Assembly (NCBI GenBank): GCA_002286715.1
Contig: NSJX01000028.1
Span: 248,001-312,000, forward strand
Origin: Dentipellis sp. KUC8613
Taxonomy: Eukaryota > Basidiomycota > Agaricomycetes > Russulales > Hericiaceae
Reading direction: 5' to 3'
DNA length: 64,000 nt
A model generated the notes under the pieces. It worked only from the letters and a program-made list of their open reading frames with translations. It was not told the DNA's origin and made no database searches. Position numbers and translations under genes: made by a program. Positions 32,789-43,755 of the stretch are shown here, piece after piece. The stretch's first letter is position 1. Every line of letters starts with the position of its first letter.

Positions 32789-34871
32789 TCATTCTTCCGA
32801 ATTGAAGTGGACAGAGTTGACCAATGCTGCAGCTTTCTCGGAGCGCGGCTTGACGGAGCATTTGAAGGGCTTAGGATGGCTGACGACGCAAGTCAGCGGC
32901 AAAAACGACGGAGCCCGGGGGGAGCGAACGTGCCTGATCGTAGTCCCAGTGTACTCCACCACAGGCTCTATGACGCGCCCATTCTCGATAGTCTTGGAAA
33001 CATCGAACACAGCGAGCACCATTGCGACCGAGATGAAAATCGATGCATCAGCGAGGTTCGAACCGGGGCAGACACTATTTCGCAGGAGAATATATGAGCA
33101 AGGGTCATTAGTAATGGATGAGAACGTACCGCCGACCGAAGCCAAACACATATGTGCGCGGGTCGACCTCTGGCTCTTTGCCCGCAGAGGGCATGAACCG
33201 GTCTGGGTTAAATGCAAGCGGGTCGACATAGGTTTCTTCATCATGAAGGAATTTCCTAGATGTCAGGTGTCAGCGAAGTGGGTGCAGGGGATCGTGAAGG
33301 CATACCAGATGTTGGCCACAACGATCGAGCCCTTGGGGATGAGGTACCCGTCTTGTAAGTCGTCTTCTGTCAAGCGATGCGGCACGCCTGTATTGTACCG
33401 TCTACTCGTCAGGGAACTTCCAAAGAAATACTGAAGGAGAGGAATGATTGACGTACCGAGCGGTCCCACAGGGTTCCAACGCAAGATCTCCTTGACGAGA
33501 GCCTCTACATATGGCAGGCGGTCACGGTCTTTGAAAGTGGGAAGGCGGTCGGGACCGATGACAGCATCGATCTCAGCTTGCGCTTTGCGCTGTACTTCAG
33601 GGTGGAGGGCGAGGGCGAGGAAAAGAGAGTAGGTGACGGATACAGTCTACGCGGCGTCAGATGGCCTAGTCCGTGTCAATGAAAGGTTGAACAGCTTACA
33701 GTGTCGGCGCCACCTGTGACCACTTGTTAGCAGTAAGCTGGGAAAGTAAGAATAACAAGAGCTGACCCGAGTAGAGAGACGCGGCAGCCCATTTGACGAT
33801 ATGTTCTTTCTCCGCGTTCATGTCTGGGTTTTCGAGGTATGAGGAGGTGAACGAGGGAAGGGCTTGACCAGTAGCCTATATCACTTGTTCAGCCTCGAGA
33901 ATTCATATGCAATAAATTCTGCGCACCATCTGTTGCTTCACAAAGGCGAGGGGCATCTCGACCATGGTCATCAGATTATTGCGCCAGAGCTTCGCAACTT
34001 GCTTCCACGCGGTTCCGGGGAGCCATCCCGGCACGTAGCGCACTACAGCGACCGCAAAGGTCAACATATGTTCGGGACGAAAGAAAATGACGCACGGATA
34101 GGGAGCACGTCGACGAAGAAAGCACCGGGCGCGACGGCCTCTGAGAAGTCGCCGATAGCAATTTCGACATTCTTGACGAGAGGGTCGTCCCCCTCCTTGA
34201 TCTTGTACCCATACGCTATCTTCAGAATGATTGCGCCCGCCATTCTGCACCTCTCGCGTCAGAGAGATATTTTTTGCGTGAGAACATGCGACTCACTTGC
34301 GGATATGTGCCTGGAGGTTATCCGGCTCCTCCAGGACACGGCGCAAGAAGCGGTGCGTCTCGAGCTCCTCGATGGGGTGGAACTTCTCCACGAGGACGTG
34401 CGTGCCCATGAGCCTGTGCAGCATGCGGCGGTACTCGCGGAAGCGCTCGCCATAGCCCGTCAGTGCGAGCGTGTGCTTCCACCCGACGAGCTCGCTGCAC
34501 ATCACGAACACGGGCCGGTCGGAGTAGATGGCGCTCTTCTGGTCGAGCATCTCGAAGGCTTTTTCGTGCGAGTTAAGAATGATGAAGGGCTGGCAGAGGA
34601 GATTCACGTGGACTAGGCCGCCTGTCAAGGTCAAGGCTGGCTGTGAGACGAGACGAAACACGTTGAGAGAGGAGCCCCACGTACCGTATTGCTTGGCCCA
34701 CTTGGTAAAGGTGATCCACTCGTGCGAGGTCGGCATGTCGAGGACATTGCCGATGAGCGGAAGGCCTTTGGGACCAGGTGGGAGAGGTGCGGCAGGGCGC
34801 GGGGTCAAGATCCGCTTGAGCAGCCACAGGCCGAGCACGGCGAGACCAACGTCGAGTGCAGAGATCCCCAT
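32789..34871 (-). CDS. Cytochrome P450, tandem copy 2
   Basis: Eleven exons: 34685-34871, 34297-34621, 34096-34244, 33927-34042, 33767-33875, 33700-33713, 33457-33646, 33306-33387, 33130-33255, 32934-33074 and 32789-32879. They again give 509 residues, with Cys435 in the haem loop FGFGRRVCPG and the ExxR motif as KEILRW. The anchor is LDVGLAVLGLWLLKRIL and the hinge [19 protein letters not shown]. The tail, [16 protein letters not shown], is almost identical to copy 1. Six of eleven exons have exactly the same length as in copy 1. Two differences stand out: the intron near the haem loop sits 11 nt earlier, inside the second Arg codon, and the last intron starts with GC instead of GT (AG|GCACGT at 32934/32933). 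The gene would look frameshifted if the GC donor were not allowed. Confidence 0.94.
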
Positions 34872-36064
34872 GGCGAGCTGAGGAAGAAATTGACAACGAG
34901 CGAAACGAGTGATAGCTTCGAGTCCAACTTCGGCAAGCAAAGTCAATAATAAACGAGGGCTAAATCAGTGCGGAAACCAGGGCGGCGCAAAGCCTACGGA
35001 ATCCGAGAGTTGAGAGAGCGGAAGGTACGAATAGAGGAATGGAGGGTGTGGATGAACCACAGGACATATGTAGCTGCTGGTAAGCCTCCGAGGATCCGGC
35101 TCGCTTTGGTTGGTCTGCGGAGGATAACGAGATTCAGGGTGGGCCGTACCTGGGCGGAGTGACTTTGGCCACACGTCGCAAGCGACAACAAGGGTTTCTT
35201 TAAGTAAGTTAGGTAGCAAAGCGATGCTACGCGACTGCTGGTTCGGCTACTCAGCGGAGACGGAAGCGACAAAACATCAAGCAAGTAGCGCGCAGCTGAC
35301 CAACATCAGCATCTTAGGCCCTGGTCTCGAAGGAACAGCAGGACTTCTGAATCTTATAAGCCGGTTTCTTCGTCAGATTCAAGATTCTCGGCTCTGGGGA
35401 AGGGTCCTGCATCAGTGAATTTCTTTCGCCATGAGTGGCTCGCGCTCAGACTCACCCTTATCGGTCGCACAGTGCCCGGCCCTTCCGGGACTTGGGCATC
35501 TTTTGTCCAGTACATGTCGGGTCGCCCGAATGTAGATCTGATGGGCGACCTTTTCGCCCACCTACTACCAGACAACCGAAAGGGCCGACATGCGCAACGC
35601 ACAGCGCTCTGCGCATACTCGGAGTAGGAGGCGTCTTACCGGCGGACGGATCTCCCCTGAATTGAGGTCATTTTCTGTACTGCTGATATTGATGGTCATA
35701 AAGACGTTGAAAGTAGAATTTCTGTCTTGAAGGTGTTCGGAACGTTCAGAGCCCCGTCGAGGAACAAGACTCAGCAGTTGACAGACCAATCGGAGGGCGT
35801 GAGAACGGCAGCCACTCAATGGTGTCACGTGTGGGAGTCCTCGACCTTCGGCCCGGGGCATCCGCGCACGAAGCTCGGTCGAGTGAATTTGAATTTGATG
35901 ATAGTCTGTTCCAACATACTACAAGGTCCGGTGGCCAGCCAACTGCTGCATGGGCCTGTATGGAGCAATTGCAACAGTCAGAAAACTTACAAATGTAAGT
36001 TGGCACTCACGCTGAACACTCACAGGGACGATGCAGTGAACCACAGCAACGGCGAACATCGTGT
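34872..36064. other. 1.2 kb intergenic, no gene recognised
   Basis: The interval holds the P450 copy 2 promoter on its left end and the F-box gene 3' flank on its right. ORFs at 35415-35665 and 35565-35861 overlap on opposite strands and have no domain. Confidence 0.45.
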
Positions 36065-37696
36065 CTAGTACATTACCGTGTTAAAGACCAGGCCTTCCTC
36101 CTTCCACCTCCTCATCGCGCCCTTCGTCTTCGCCATCCCCGTCAAATCCCTCTCCCTCAATGTAATGCACCGCAGCCTCTCCGCAGCCTTATCCGCCTTC
36201 TCCATCCTTTCCATCTCTTCCCGCTCTCTCACCTGCTCTATCGAAGTCACCGCCGTCTGCACCTCCAGCGGGGCCATCGGGACTCGCCAGCGGCTCTCCA
36301 GCATCTCCGCGAGGCACGCGCCATATTCGATCTCGCCCTCCTCCATATCGGACGCATGCCCGCGCCCGCCGCCGTTCCCGAGGCCCTTGACGATCTTGAG
36401 CTCGCGCAGCATCGCGTTCTGCCCGCCCTCGAGCCGCCCGCGCGTGTCCCAGTGCAGCGTGAGCGCGCGCACGAACTCGGGCGTGATGCAGCTCGACCAG
36501 CACGTGTTGAGCGCGGTGAGCGCGGGCACGAGCCGCAGCAGCGCGAGCGCGTCGCCCGCGCGCAGCTTGCACTCGCTGATGTCGAGCGCGCGCAGCGTGT
36601 CGGCGAACGGCGCGAAGAGCGCACGCAGCGTCGCGAGCGCGCGGGCGGGCGGGTAGACGGAGGTGTAGAGCTTGAGGGTGCGGAGCGATGTGAGCTGCAG
36701 CTGGCGCAGCAGCGGGTCGCAAGGTAGGAACTCGTTCACATTGAGAGTAAGTTCGAGGACGTTGGGGAGGTGGATCGGCGCGAGTACGGTAAGTGGGAGA
36801 GGTTCCGTTGGGCTCTCGGTGGGACAGGAAAACGCGAGGTGCAGGGAGGTAAGGTTCGAGCTGCAGGACGACAGGATGCGGTGGTATCCCGAGGCATCGA
36901 ATTGCGGGCCGCCGTCCTTCGTGTCGATGTCGACAAGATACAGCTCGCGGAGCTGCGCCCATGGGAAGCGCCATGTCGCCGTGTCGGCCGAGCGGACGAA
37001 GACACGGCGTAGCCTCGGCGCGCGCGCGAATGCACGGGTGAGTGCGATGTCATGCGCAGAAGATGAATACGAATTGATGGTGAGTTCCTCCAGTAGCTGC
37101 ATGTTGTCCGGCTGGAGTGGTGGGAAGAGGTCGAGTGGGAAGCCGACGATGTTGATCGCGCACCAATGGGAGGAGTGCGTGCAGAGCGCCTCGAGGTAAC
37201 GCATGCAGATCTCACGCGAGCCATGCATGTTGTGCACCGAGCAGCTCAGCGGAGCCGCCTTGGAACGCGCAAGCCATGTCTGGAACATCGCGAACTGTAC
37301 GTCCTCGGGCATCAGTACCTTCTCGGCGTCTTTCTGTTTCTGCTTTGACATCTTGGTCTTCGTCAGCCGGCGGTGCCGCATCTTCGGTGGACGCGCATGC
37401 CCGAGGAGCGTCACAGAGATGCGTGCCCAGAGGCGTGGAGTCGAGAGCGCGACCGCCCGCCAGCGGCGGCAGACTTGCGTGAATACGGTTGGCGCTTGCT
37501 TGAGGGTTTCGGTGGATGCAATCTGCGGGAGCGGGTCATCGAGCGCGAAGAGCGCGGTAAGGAAGATCTTTGCAAGCAGCTCGGTGGGAAGCTTTGTACA
37601 ACCGGAGGGTAAGAGATGCTGCCGCATGCCTCGGCTTGAAGAGGCTGAAGACGATGAGGACAATGCAGAGGAAGAGGAGAGAGGTTTGGGTGCCAT
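36065..37696 (-). CDS. F-box protein with leucine-rich-repeat-like C-terminus
   Basis: A single-exon gene. The start was set at the Met at 37696 (MAPKPLSSSS), giving 543 residues; the frame stays open further upstream, so a longer start at 37822 is possible. After a Ser-rich leader the F-box begins with KLPTELLAKIFLTAL, followed by VFTQVCRRWRAVALSTPRLW, the canonical pattern that contacts Skp1. The remaining 400 residues contain irregular leucine-rich segments (LRELYLVDIDTKDGG, LTSLHLAFSCP, LRTLKLYTSV, LRALDISECKL) that likely form a substrate-binding solenoid. The protein would act as the specificity subunit of an SCF ubiquitin ligase. Large families of such genes are common in Agaricomycetes and evolve fast; the target is unknown. 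Confidence 0.85.
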   Translation of the reverse strand: MAPKPLSSSSALSSSSSASSSRGMRQHLLPSGCTKLPTELLAKIFLTALFALDDPLPQIASTETLKQAPTVFTQVCRRWRAVALSTPRLWARISVTLLGHARPPKMRHRRLTKTKMSKQKQKDAEKVLMPEDVQFAMFQTWLARSKAAPLSCSVHNMHGSREICMRYLEALCTHSSHWCAINIVGFPLDLFPPLQPDNMQLLEELTINSYSSSAHDIALTRAFARAPRLRRVFVRSADTATWRFPWAQLRELYLVDIDTKDGGPQFDASGYHRILSSCSSNLTSLHLAFSCPTESPTEPLPLTVLAPIHLPNVLELTLNVNEFLPCDPLLRQLQLTSLRTLKLYTSVYPPARALATLRALFAPFADTLRALDISECKLRAGDALALLRLVPALTALNTCWSSCITPEFVRALTLHWDTRGRLEGGQNAMLRELKIVKGLGNGGGRGHASDMEEGEIEYGACLAEMLESRWRVPMAPLEVQTAVTSIEQVREREEMERMEKADKAAERLRCITLRERDLTGMAKTKGAMRRWKEEGLVFNTVMY

Positions 37697-38342
37697 GAGG
37701 AAGACGCTGGGAGGATTAGCAGTTCGTCGTTTATATGTGCGAAGATCCCGGCGCAGAGATGTGATATCCATACCTCGTTCCAGCGTTTGAGTACCAAGCG
37801 ATGCCCTACAGTCACGACACACGCAATCTGTTTGTTCTCGCGCTCTCCGTGTCGGTTGGATGACAACGATCAGTATGAGCGCCTCGGGGGCATGTGGAGA
37901 GCAGATGAAAGGATGATTGAGCGAGTAGTTAAGTTAAGAGGATGCTCGGGAGGGCGAAACCGGTGTTCAAGGGCCTGGGGAACATACAGCATGGGCGGCG
38001 GTGTCTTCACGACATCCCGGGAAATTTGCCGCCCAATCATTACGACGGCAGCAAGACGCCGGCTTATTGCCGGCCTAAAGTTAGTCTCCGACTCCTCACC
38101 AACCCAACCCTCTCCTCCCACTTTATTTCTTTCCGGCCTCGTCATGACTACTCACCGGTGAAGGTATGCACAAATGTCATTTCTAACAACAATGAAGCAG
38201 TCTCAACAGATTTCCGTGTATAATATTATGTGCTAAACAGCCCCAGCAGCGCGAGGGCGCCTCTTTGTCCTGTCTATCATACAGATTCCCCATCTGTCCA
38301 TCCCATGACCCCGCCAAGCATTCTCAAGCCCACGCCTCCTCC
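37697..38342. other. Intergenic, no gene recognised
   Basis: Promoter of the F-box gene on the left and 3' flank of the lectin on the right. No element stands out. Confidence 0.4.
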
Positions 38343-38777
38343 TCACGTCTGAGCGATAGACAGATCGACATAGTACGTGTTGTTGTTGTAATCCTGGCTG
38401 GTCACCGTCGCGTAGAAGTTGACGCCCATACTGTCACGCTGGCCGGTCGACGGCGAGCAGAACTCGCGGACATTGCTCTGGAGGGAACCCTCGACGTAGT
38501 ACTGCGGTATCAGCTCCGACGCGCTTGTCGTCGGCGCTAGATCCGTGGACACGTCGATCCAGATCTTGTTCTGCTCGATGCCGAACAACACCACCGCGTT
38601 GCTGCGCGAGGAGTTCATGAACCGCAGCGCACCGCAGGTACGGCTGAATGAGAGGTTGAGGAGCTGCGAGCCGTTCGACTCCTCGATCCAGACCCCGGAG
38701 GTCGAGATTGCTTTCTCGACGATGTAGAACGCGTCGGCGACGCTCTGGTTAATGTTGACATAGATGTTGTACGGCAT
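38343..38777 (-). CDS. Fungal fruit-body lectin (Agaricus bisporus lectin family)
   Basis: An intronless 144-residue coding region that begins MPYNIYVNINQSVADAFYIV and matches the fungal fruit-body lectin fold in length and pattern: GVWIEESNGSQLLNLSFS, SGALRF-like CGALRFMNSS, VVLFGIEQNKIWIDVSTDLA, an IPQYYVEGS strand and a final YYVDLSIAQT strand. Family members bind Galβ1-3GalNAc (T antigen) and GlcNAc, have no signal peptide and act in the cytosol, where they are thought to defend fruiting bodies against grazers. An acceptor-like CTGCAG ends one base before the ATG and a TATA box lies 224 bases upstream, which suggests a 5' UTR intron. Whether the ligand residues are conserved cannot be judged by eye. 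Confidence 0.85.
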   Translation of the reverse strand: MPYNIYVNINQSVADAFYIVEKAISTSGVWIEESNGSQLLNLSFSRTCGALRFMNSSRSNAVVLFGIEQNKIWIDVSTDLAPTTSASELIPQYYVEGSLQSNVREFCSPSTGQRDSMGVNFYATVTSQDYNNNTYYVDLSIAQT

Positions 38778-39991
38778 CCTGCAGGCACATACGGTACGTC
38801 AGAATTTGGACATATTGTGGAGTTCACAGCATTGCTCACTTGATTATCGGATTGGTATTATGTCGATGTGTACAGGCCGTCAAAATACAAAGGGCTGAGT
38901 CCTAGTAAGAAACGACAGAGTGGAAGGGGAGGGCGTATACTCACCAGTATCAACGAACTGCAATACGAGCTCTAAGGAACGTACTCACAGAGACGACATC
39001 TTTATACAGACTTCAGGTCGCATCGCATCCAGTATACGGCTTCTGCTGTTCCGCCTTCGAACCGACGACCGACAGGTTCAATGGAAGTACAATGCAATGC
39101 TAACAGTGCTCTGTAAGTCATGGGTCTGTATTGTATACGAGCACCCCCAGAACCCTCAAGCCTAGGATTTGCTTCTATTCCATGCACGACAAGGACAAGC
39201 TTCATTCCATATCCCATGATATCTACATAGCGCGCACAATGTCCGCGGTCACATTTGTGAGTCAGCTATAACCGCTCTGCTTATCCTCGACTGGCCTCGA
39301 GGTTCGTAACTGCGGTCCTTCCGGTTTCCCCACGTCCGTTAAGCTCACTTGTTCACCGGCATTCGTGATCGTATATGAGTGATCGTCCTTGTTTTTTGGT
39401 AGCTTGAGGCTTTGAGTAACCGTGGCGGCTGCGGCGACTTGAGTTGGCCTCAGAGGCCGGCCGGCGACTTGGGCTTGCAAGCCCTTTGAGATACCGGAAA
39501 AGGCCGAAAGCCCGGCTCGAACCGGAGGCTTTTGGGAACCAGCGTTACAACACTAGACTGTAGTGTAGCTCTTACGTCCTGCCAAGTTACTTGATCTGTT
39601 GCCTTCGTTGATTCATTCATACTGACCTAGGCATATGAACGAGAGTATTCCTCGGAGATGATCAGCACCCCCCACCTTTTTCTAGAACACGAATTTCATT
39701 GAGGCTGCGTACAAATCTTCATTCATCTATCGAGAATCCGACCCACGAACACCCTTTGTTATCCCCCACACGACGTCAGCGAAAGGGGAATGAGCGGCGA
39801 GATACATGATGACTTTGACAGGGGCCCGTCTCATATATCTCATCAGCTGGAAGTGCGATGAACCACAAGAAACGGAAACCACTTTCCGTTATCGTCCCAT
39901 CTACCCCTACGATGATACATAGATTCACAGCACCTCTACTATATTACAATGATGCAACTTGACGAGCAGATGAACACTGAGATTACACGTT
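38778..39991. other. 1.2 kb intergenic with lectin promoter
   Basis: The left end is the lectin promoter and leader, including a minus-strand TATAAA at 39001-39006. The middle contains a palindrome-rich GGCC segment (39450-39530) without ORF support. The minus-strand GGTTCGAGCC near 39515 looks like a tRNA B-box but does not pair as a T-arm. No gene is seen. Confidence 0.45.
39001..39006 (-). promoter_or_regulatory. TATA box of the lectin gene
   Basis: TATAAA on the minus strand, 224 bases before the ATG; the distance is consistent with a spliced leader. Confidence 0.45.
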
Positions 39992-41521
39992 TCACCGGGC
40001 TTGATCACCAGCGGGCTCGGACACTGTCACTGTGACGGTCTCCACCGTCAAAGGCTCGGCTCTGCGGGCGCGCCACTTGTCCAGCATCTTCAGCATATGG
40101 ACCATCCATCTCTGGAAGCCCTCCAAGTATCCGGGATAGTCCTCCCAATGCTGCAGCCAGTCGACGAGCTGGCGCGCAGGTGCGCCCGCCTTGACCGCAC
40201 GCATGTAAGTCGGATCGAGCTTCTTTACTTCCTGCAACCACTGTCAGCCTCAGTCCGTTATACAGCAATCTTCGCCCGTACCTGCGCGAAGATATTCCTA
40301 TACCTCTCCGCATCCGCCCGCTTCTCCGCCCACATAACCGAGCACTCACCAAACAGCTCGCGCGGCGCAAACTGCGGGTCGAGGCGGCCCTCGTACAGCG
40401 ACCACACAGGGTAATGGCACGCGAGAAACGCAGGCAGAACGGCATGGAACTCCCAGTCGATCACGGCGTCGACGTGCCCGTCCGTGCTCAGGATATTGCG
40501 CGGCTCGAAGTCCGTGTGCGCGAGCATCGGGCGGTGCAGCTCGGGGATGTCGGACGGCAGGATGCGCCGCGCGAGCACGAGGATGTCTTTCCACCCGCCG
40601 TAGTTGGGCGAGTGCACGCGCACGCGCTGCAGGAGGTGCATGATGTAGGCTTCGTAGTTCGCGAAGGGGCCCGTGGCGGGGGAGAAGACTTGGATGGGCT
40701 CGAAGAGCGGGCCGATGACGACTTGCGCGGGCGGGCCGTGGCGGTAGCTTTGGACACTGCCGATTTGGGCGGTTGGGGGGAAGGGTATACGGGCTAAGTT
40801 TACGTGGATTGCCGCTAGTTCGTGCAGCATGCGAATCTGGCGCTCTCATCGGACAATGCGCGTAGCAAGAGGGGAGAAGGACGGACCTTACTGTCGTTGC
40901 TGAGCGGCGAGCGCGTCCATTCGTCGGATCTGCCCCCGCTCTTGTCCATGACCATCTGCGGACGGACCTTGCGATCACGTCGAGGTGGTTCCCAATGTCC
41001 ATAACAGCGAGGCACGGGGACTAAGGAAGTCTTGAAGATCATCGCTAGCACGGCCACTTCAGATAGCATCTTGTCGATGTGGTGCTGCCCTAGGATGGGG
41101 TCTTCGGTATGAAAAGACTGCACGACGCGCGCGACGAGTGGACGAGGCGTATCCGTCGTATTCTTGTTCTCATATTTCGAATGGATCTCGTAGATCTTGA
41201 GCGTTTGGAGAAGGATGAGGAAGACGCCACACTTGGACCAAAAGATAATTAACCGCTCACATCGTATTGCTTGCCGTGATCAATAAGCTGCACCTCGGAT
41301 ACAGAGGCCTTTCCCGCTTCTTGATTGCCGCTGCTTCTTCGACCATTCAAAGCCTTCTCGGCTAGCTCGCAGGTGGTGCCGAGGTAGATCTTCTGGTCTT
41401 GGAGACACGTTTGGCCGTCTATAGCTTGATCGATAGAATACGAGATGCCGACGGGTGGTACAGACACATCGTCGACAGCGAACTCGCGCCCGTCCCATGT
41501 GTACATTTTCCTCGACGCCAT
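39992..41521 (-). CDS. Aminoglycoside-phosphotransferase-fold (APH) kinase-like protein
   Basis: Exons are 41261-41521, 40892-41195, 40282-40844 and 39992-40231, giving 455 residues. The catalytic segment is MLAHTDFEPRNILSTDG, with the APH HxDxxxxN motif (His298, Asp300, Asn305), followed by AVIDWE, where Asp318 should bind magnesium. A MLSEVAVLAMI helix with its Glu and the LVARV strand represent the N-lobe. Fungal genomes carry many such proteins; they phosphorylate small metabolites or choline-like compounds, and antibiotic resistance is not implied. The first intron is taken as 65 nt (41196-41260). An alternative acceptor would make a 29-nt intron and add 12 residues, but that is too short for splicing. 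The second intron is only 47 nt. Confidence 0.82.
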
Positions 41522-42421
41522 GGCGAGGTAGGTGGATGGTACAGTGGATAAGTGACGACAGAGGTACGGGCCACTTATCCTTTATGGCCCCCAGGAGGCA
41601 ATCACCCCGCATTGTCTAGTCCGTCCTAGGAAAAAGAAGCCTGTTTCAGATATCAGATGCGGCGCACGAGGCGGGGACTCACGCTTGGATAGGAATCTAT
41701 AGCGCCTGCGGTTGTCCGCATACTTTCAGATAGCTAGAAAGACGCCTCGTCGTAAGAATGTTTTCGTGCCTGTAAAGATATCAATCACGATAGATACTGA
41801 AGAGAGATTACCGTCGGTGCATATTCATTCTGAGGCACACACCACAGATCGAATTCGCTGTACTCGATGAGGGCCTCCTGTGCGCAATCCGTTTGCAGTT
41901 TCTAGCTGTACATGTGTTGGATCAGAAGCAAAAGCGAGGAAAAGCCGCAGAGCTTTGGCGCCGAATACGCACCACCTTGATCAGGTGACCGCGACGCGCG
42001 TCGACCAATTTAGGCGCCTACGCCTCTTCCTCGAACCACCATCTTGAACCAGGCAAAATTTGTCTTCTACACCGGCCGCGTCGGCAGACACTTGGCGGCG
42101 TTAACAGCAACTCGACAAATGTGATTACGCTTGACGCTGGCAGCTTCTCCACCGGCACCTCTTGCCTTCATTAAAACCGACAGCCCAGAATCCAAACGCC
42201 GAAGTGCGACACCCATTGAATAGAGATCGCGCCCATGAGCAGACATCCAGGCATAAATACGAGGACGTGTACTTTGAATTACTCATCTATCTCGGCTTTT
42301 AGACGTTGCTTCGAGGCGAATTCCTCATGGGTACATGCCTAGGTGCGTATAAAACCGGATGTTGCTCACTCATGGGAAAGAGCCCAGTGCTGAATCTCTT
42401 TCCCCCGTAATCGCGCGAACC
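41522..42421. promoter_or_regulatory. Divergent promoter region, kinase-like gene and SDR1
   Basis: About 0.9 kb between start codons that point away from each other. On the plus strand TATAAAA at 42348-42354 lies 68 bases before the SDR1 ATG. No gene is seen in the rest. Confidence 0.5.
42348..42354 (+). promoter_or_regulatory. TATA box of SDR1
   Basis: TATAAAA, 68 bases before the ATG at 42422. Confidence 0.6.
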
Positions 42422-43755
42422 ATGGGCTTCATCTTCTCTCGGCCGAACTATGACCCGAAGCGCGATATCCCCGACTTGACAGGGAAGGTCGTTATCGTGA
42501 CTGGAGCAAAGTATGTATCTATTCCATCTCAACGCTTTCATATCGGTTCATATCGCTCGTCAAATAGCACGGGAATCGGCCTGCGTACATCCGAGCAACT
42601 CGCTCAGCACGGCGCCAAGGTGTATCTCGCCTGCCGAACCGGCTCCAAAGCGCAAGTCGCTATCAAAAATATCGAGAACGCGACGCCCTCGCTGAAGGGC
42701 CAGGATCAGCTGGTCTGGCTTCCCCTCGACCTCTCCTCCGTGGTAGGCTCGAAGAAGGCGGCCGAGGAATTTTTGGCCAAGGAGAAGCGCCTGGACATAC
42801 TGAGTAAGTTGCATTCTTAATGTGTATGTGCGTCTTTTGTAGAAGACACGCTAATATTCGCTGCAGTCAATAATGCGGGCCGATTGGCTGAAAACTATGA
42901 GTTGAGCAAGGAAGGATTGGAGCTGTCCGTCGCGGTGAAGTGTGTTCATTTTTTTTGTTGGCGCGAGTTCTCTTCTGAGCGAGCCATGCAGCCATTTCGG
43001 ACACTTCATCTTCACGAAGACGTTGCTCCCGCTCATCGAAGAGACGGCCAAACGAGCAGACTCGGACGTCAGGATTATCAACGTACGTCCACTATTTCTA
43101 GCAGAAGGAACGGATTTTGATATTTGTTACTGTGAAGCTTTCATCGTCTGTCCACACGGAACCGGGCAATGCAAAGTTCGGTAGCCTCGAAGAGCTCAAC
43201 GACCCGCAAGGTGAACCTGGCAAAGAAAATGTGTGGGGCTCCAAGTTCAAGCGCTATGGTCGGTCTCATATTCTATCTTGGTCCGACTAATTTCTCTCAA
43301 CTACGCGTACCTTCAGGAAAATCTAAACTCATGAACGTGCTATTCACGACGGAGCTTCAACGACGCGTCGATGCAAAGAACGCGCCAATAACAGTCCTTG
43401 CAGTTCACCCGGGTGGGGTCGCGACCGGTTCGTCCTCATTCACATTTTCAATCGAAGAATGATCGCTGAACCAGCCGCAGAGGGTGCTAGCGAGCTCGAT
43501 TTGCCCTGGTACTTCAAGATATTTCTGAAACTCTTCGCTATGGACCCTCTACAGGGCGCGTTCACGAGCCTCTTCGCCGCAACCAGTGCACAAGTCGCAG
43601 CCGAGCGGGAGAAGTACAAAGGCAAATACCTCGTCCCGTACGGCAAGATCGCCGGCCCTGCCACTGCGGCCGCGAAAGACGCCACGCTAGCGAAGACGCT
43701 CTGGGTGACTTCCGAGAAGTTGTCGAATGACATTCTGGCTAAAGCGAGTACCTGA
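42422..43755 (+). CDS. Short-chain dehydrogenase/reductase, SDR1
   Basis: Seven exons: 42422-42510, 42568-42803, 42867-42939, 42992-43082, 43138-43258, 43317-43427 and 43475-43755, giving 333 residues. The Rossmann signature TGANTGIG stands at residues 27-34 and is split by the first intron. NNAG follows at 110-113, the catalytic Ser in the SSSV segment near 165-167, and the YGKSK active site has Tyr203 and Lys207. The N-terminal leader MGFIFSRPNYDPKRDIPDL is shared by all five SDRs here. The type is the retinol-dehydrogenase/WWOX-like group of NAD(P)-dependent oxidoreductases common in Agaricomycetes; the substrate is unknown. The start at 42422 was preferred over an in-frame upstream ATG because the paralogues begin there and the TATA box lies between. 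Confidence 0.93.

Noticed and set aside
33061..33074. GGTTCGAACC string as a tRNA T-loop
   Set aside because: It lies in the coding sequence of P450 copy 2 after the haem motif and has no tRNA context.
36189..36974. 261-codon minus-strand ORF
   Set aside because: Frame-shifted shadow of the F-box gene, almost only Ala, Arg, His and Pro.
39490..39540. tRNA-like GGTTCGAGCC on the minus strand
   Set aside because: It belongs to a GC palindrome; T-stem and acceptor stem do not form.
41231..41260. 29-nt intron in the kinase-like gene
   Set aside because: Too short for the spliceosome; the acceptor 36 nt further on gives a normal 65-nt intron in phase.
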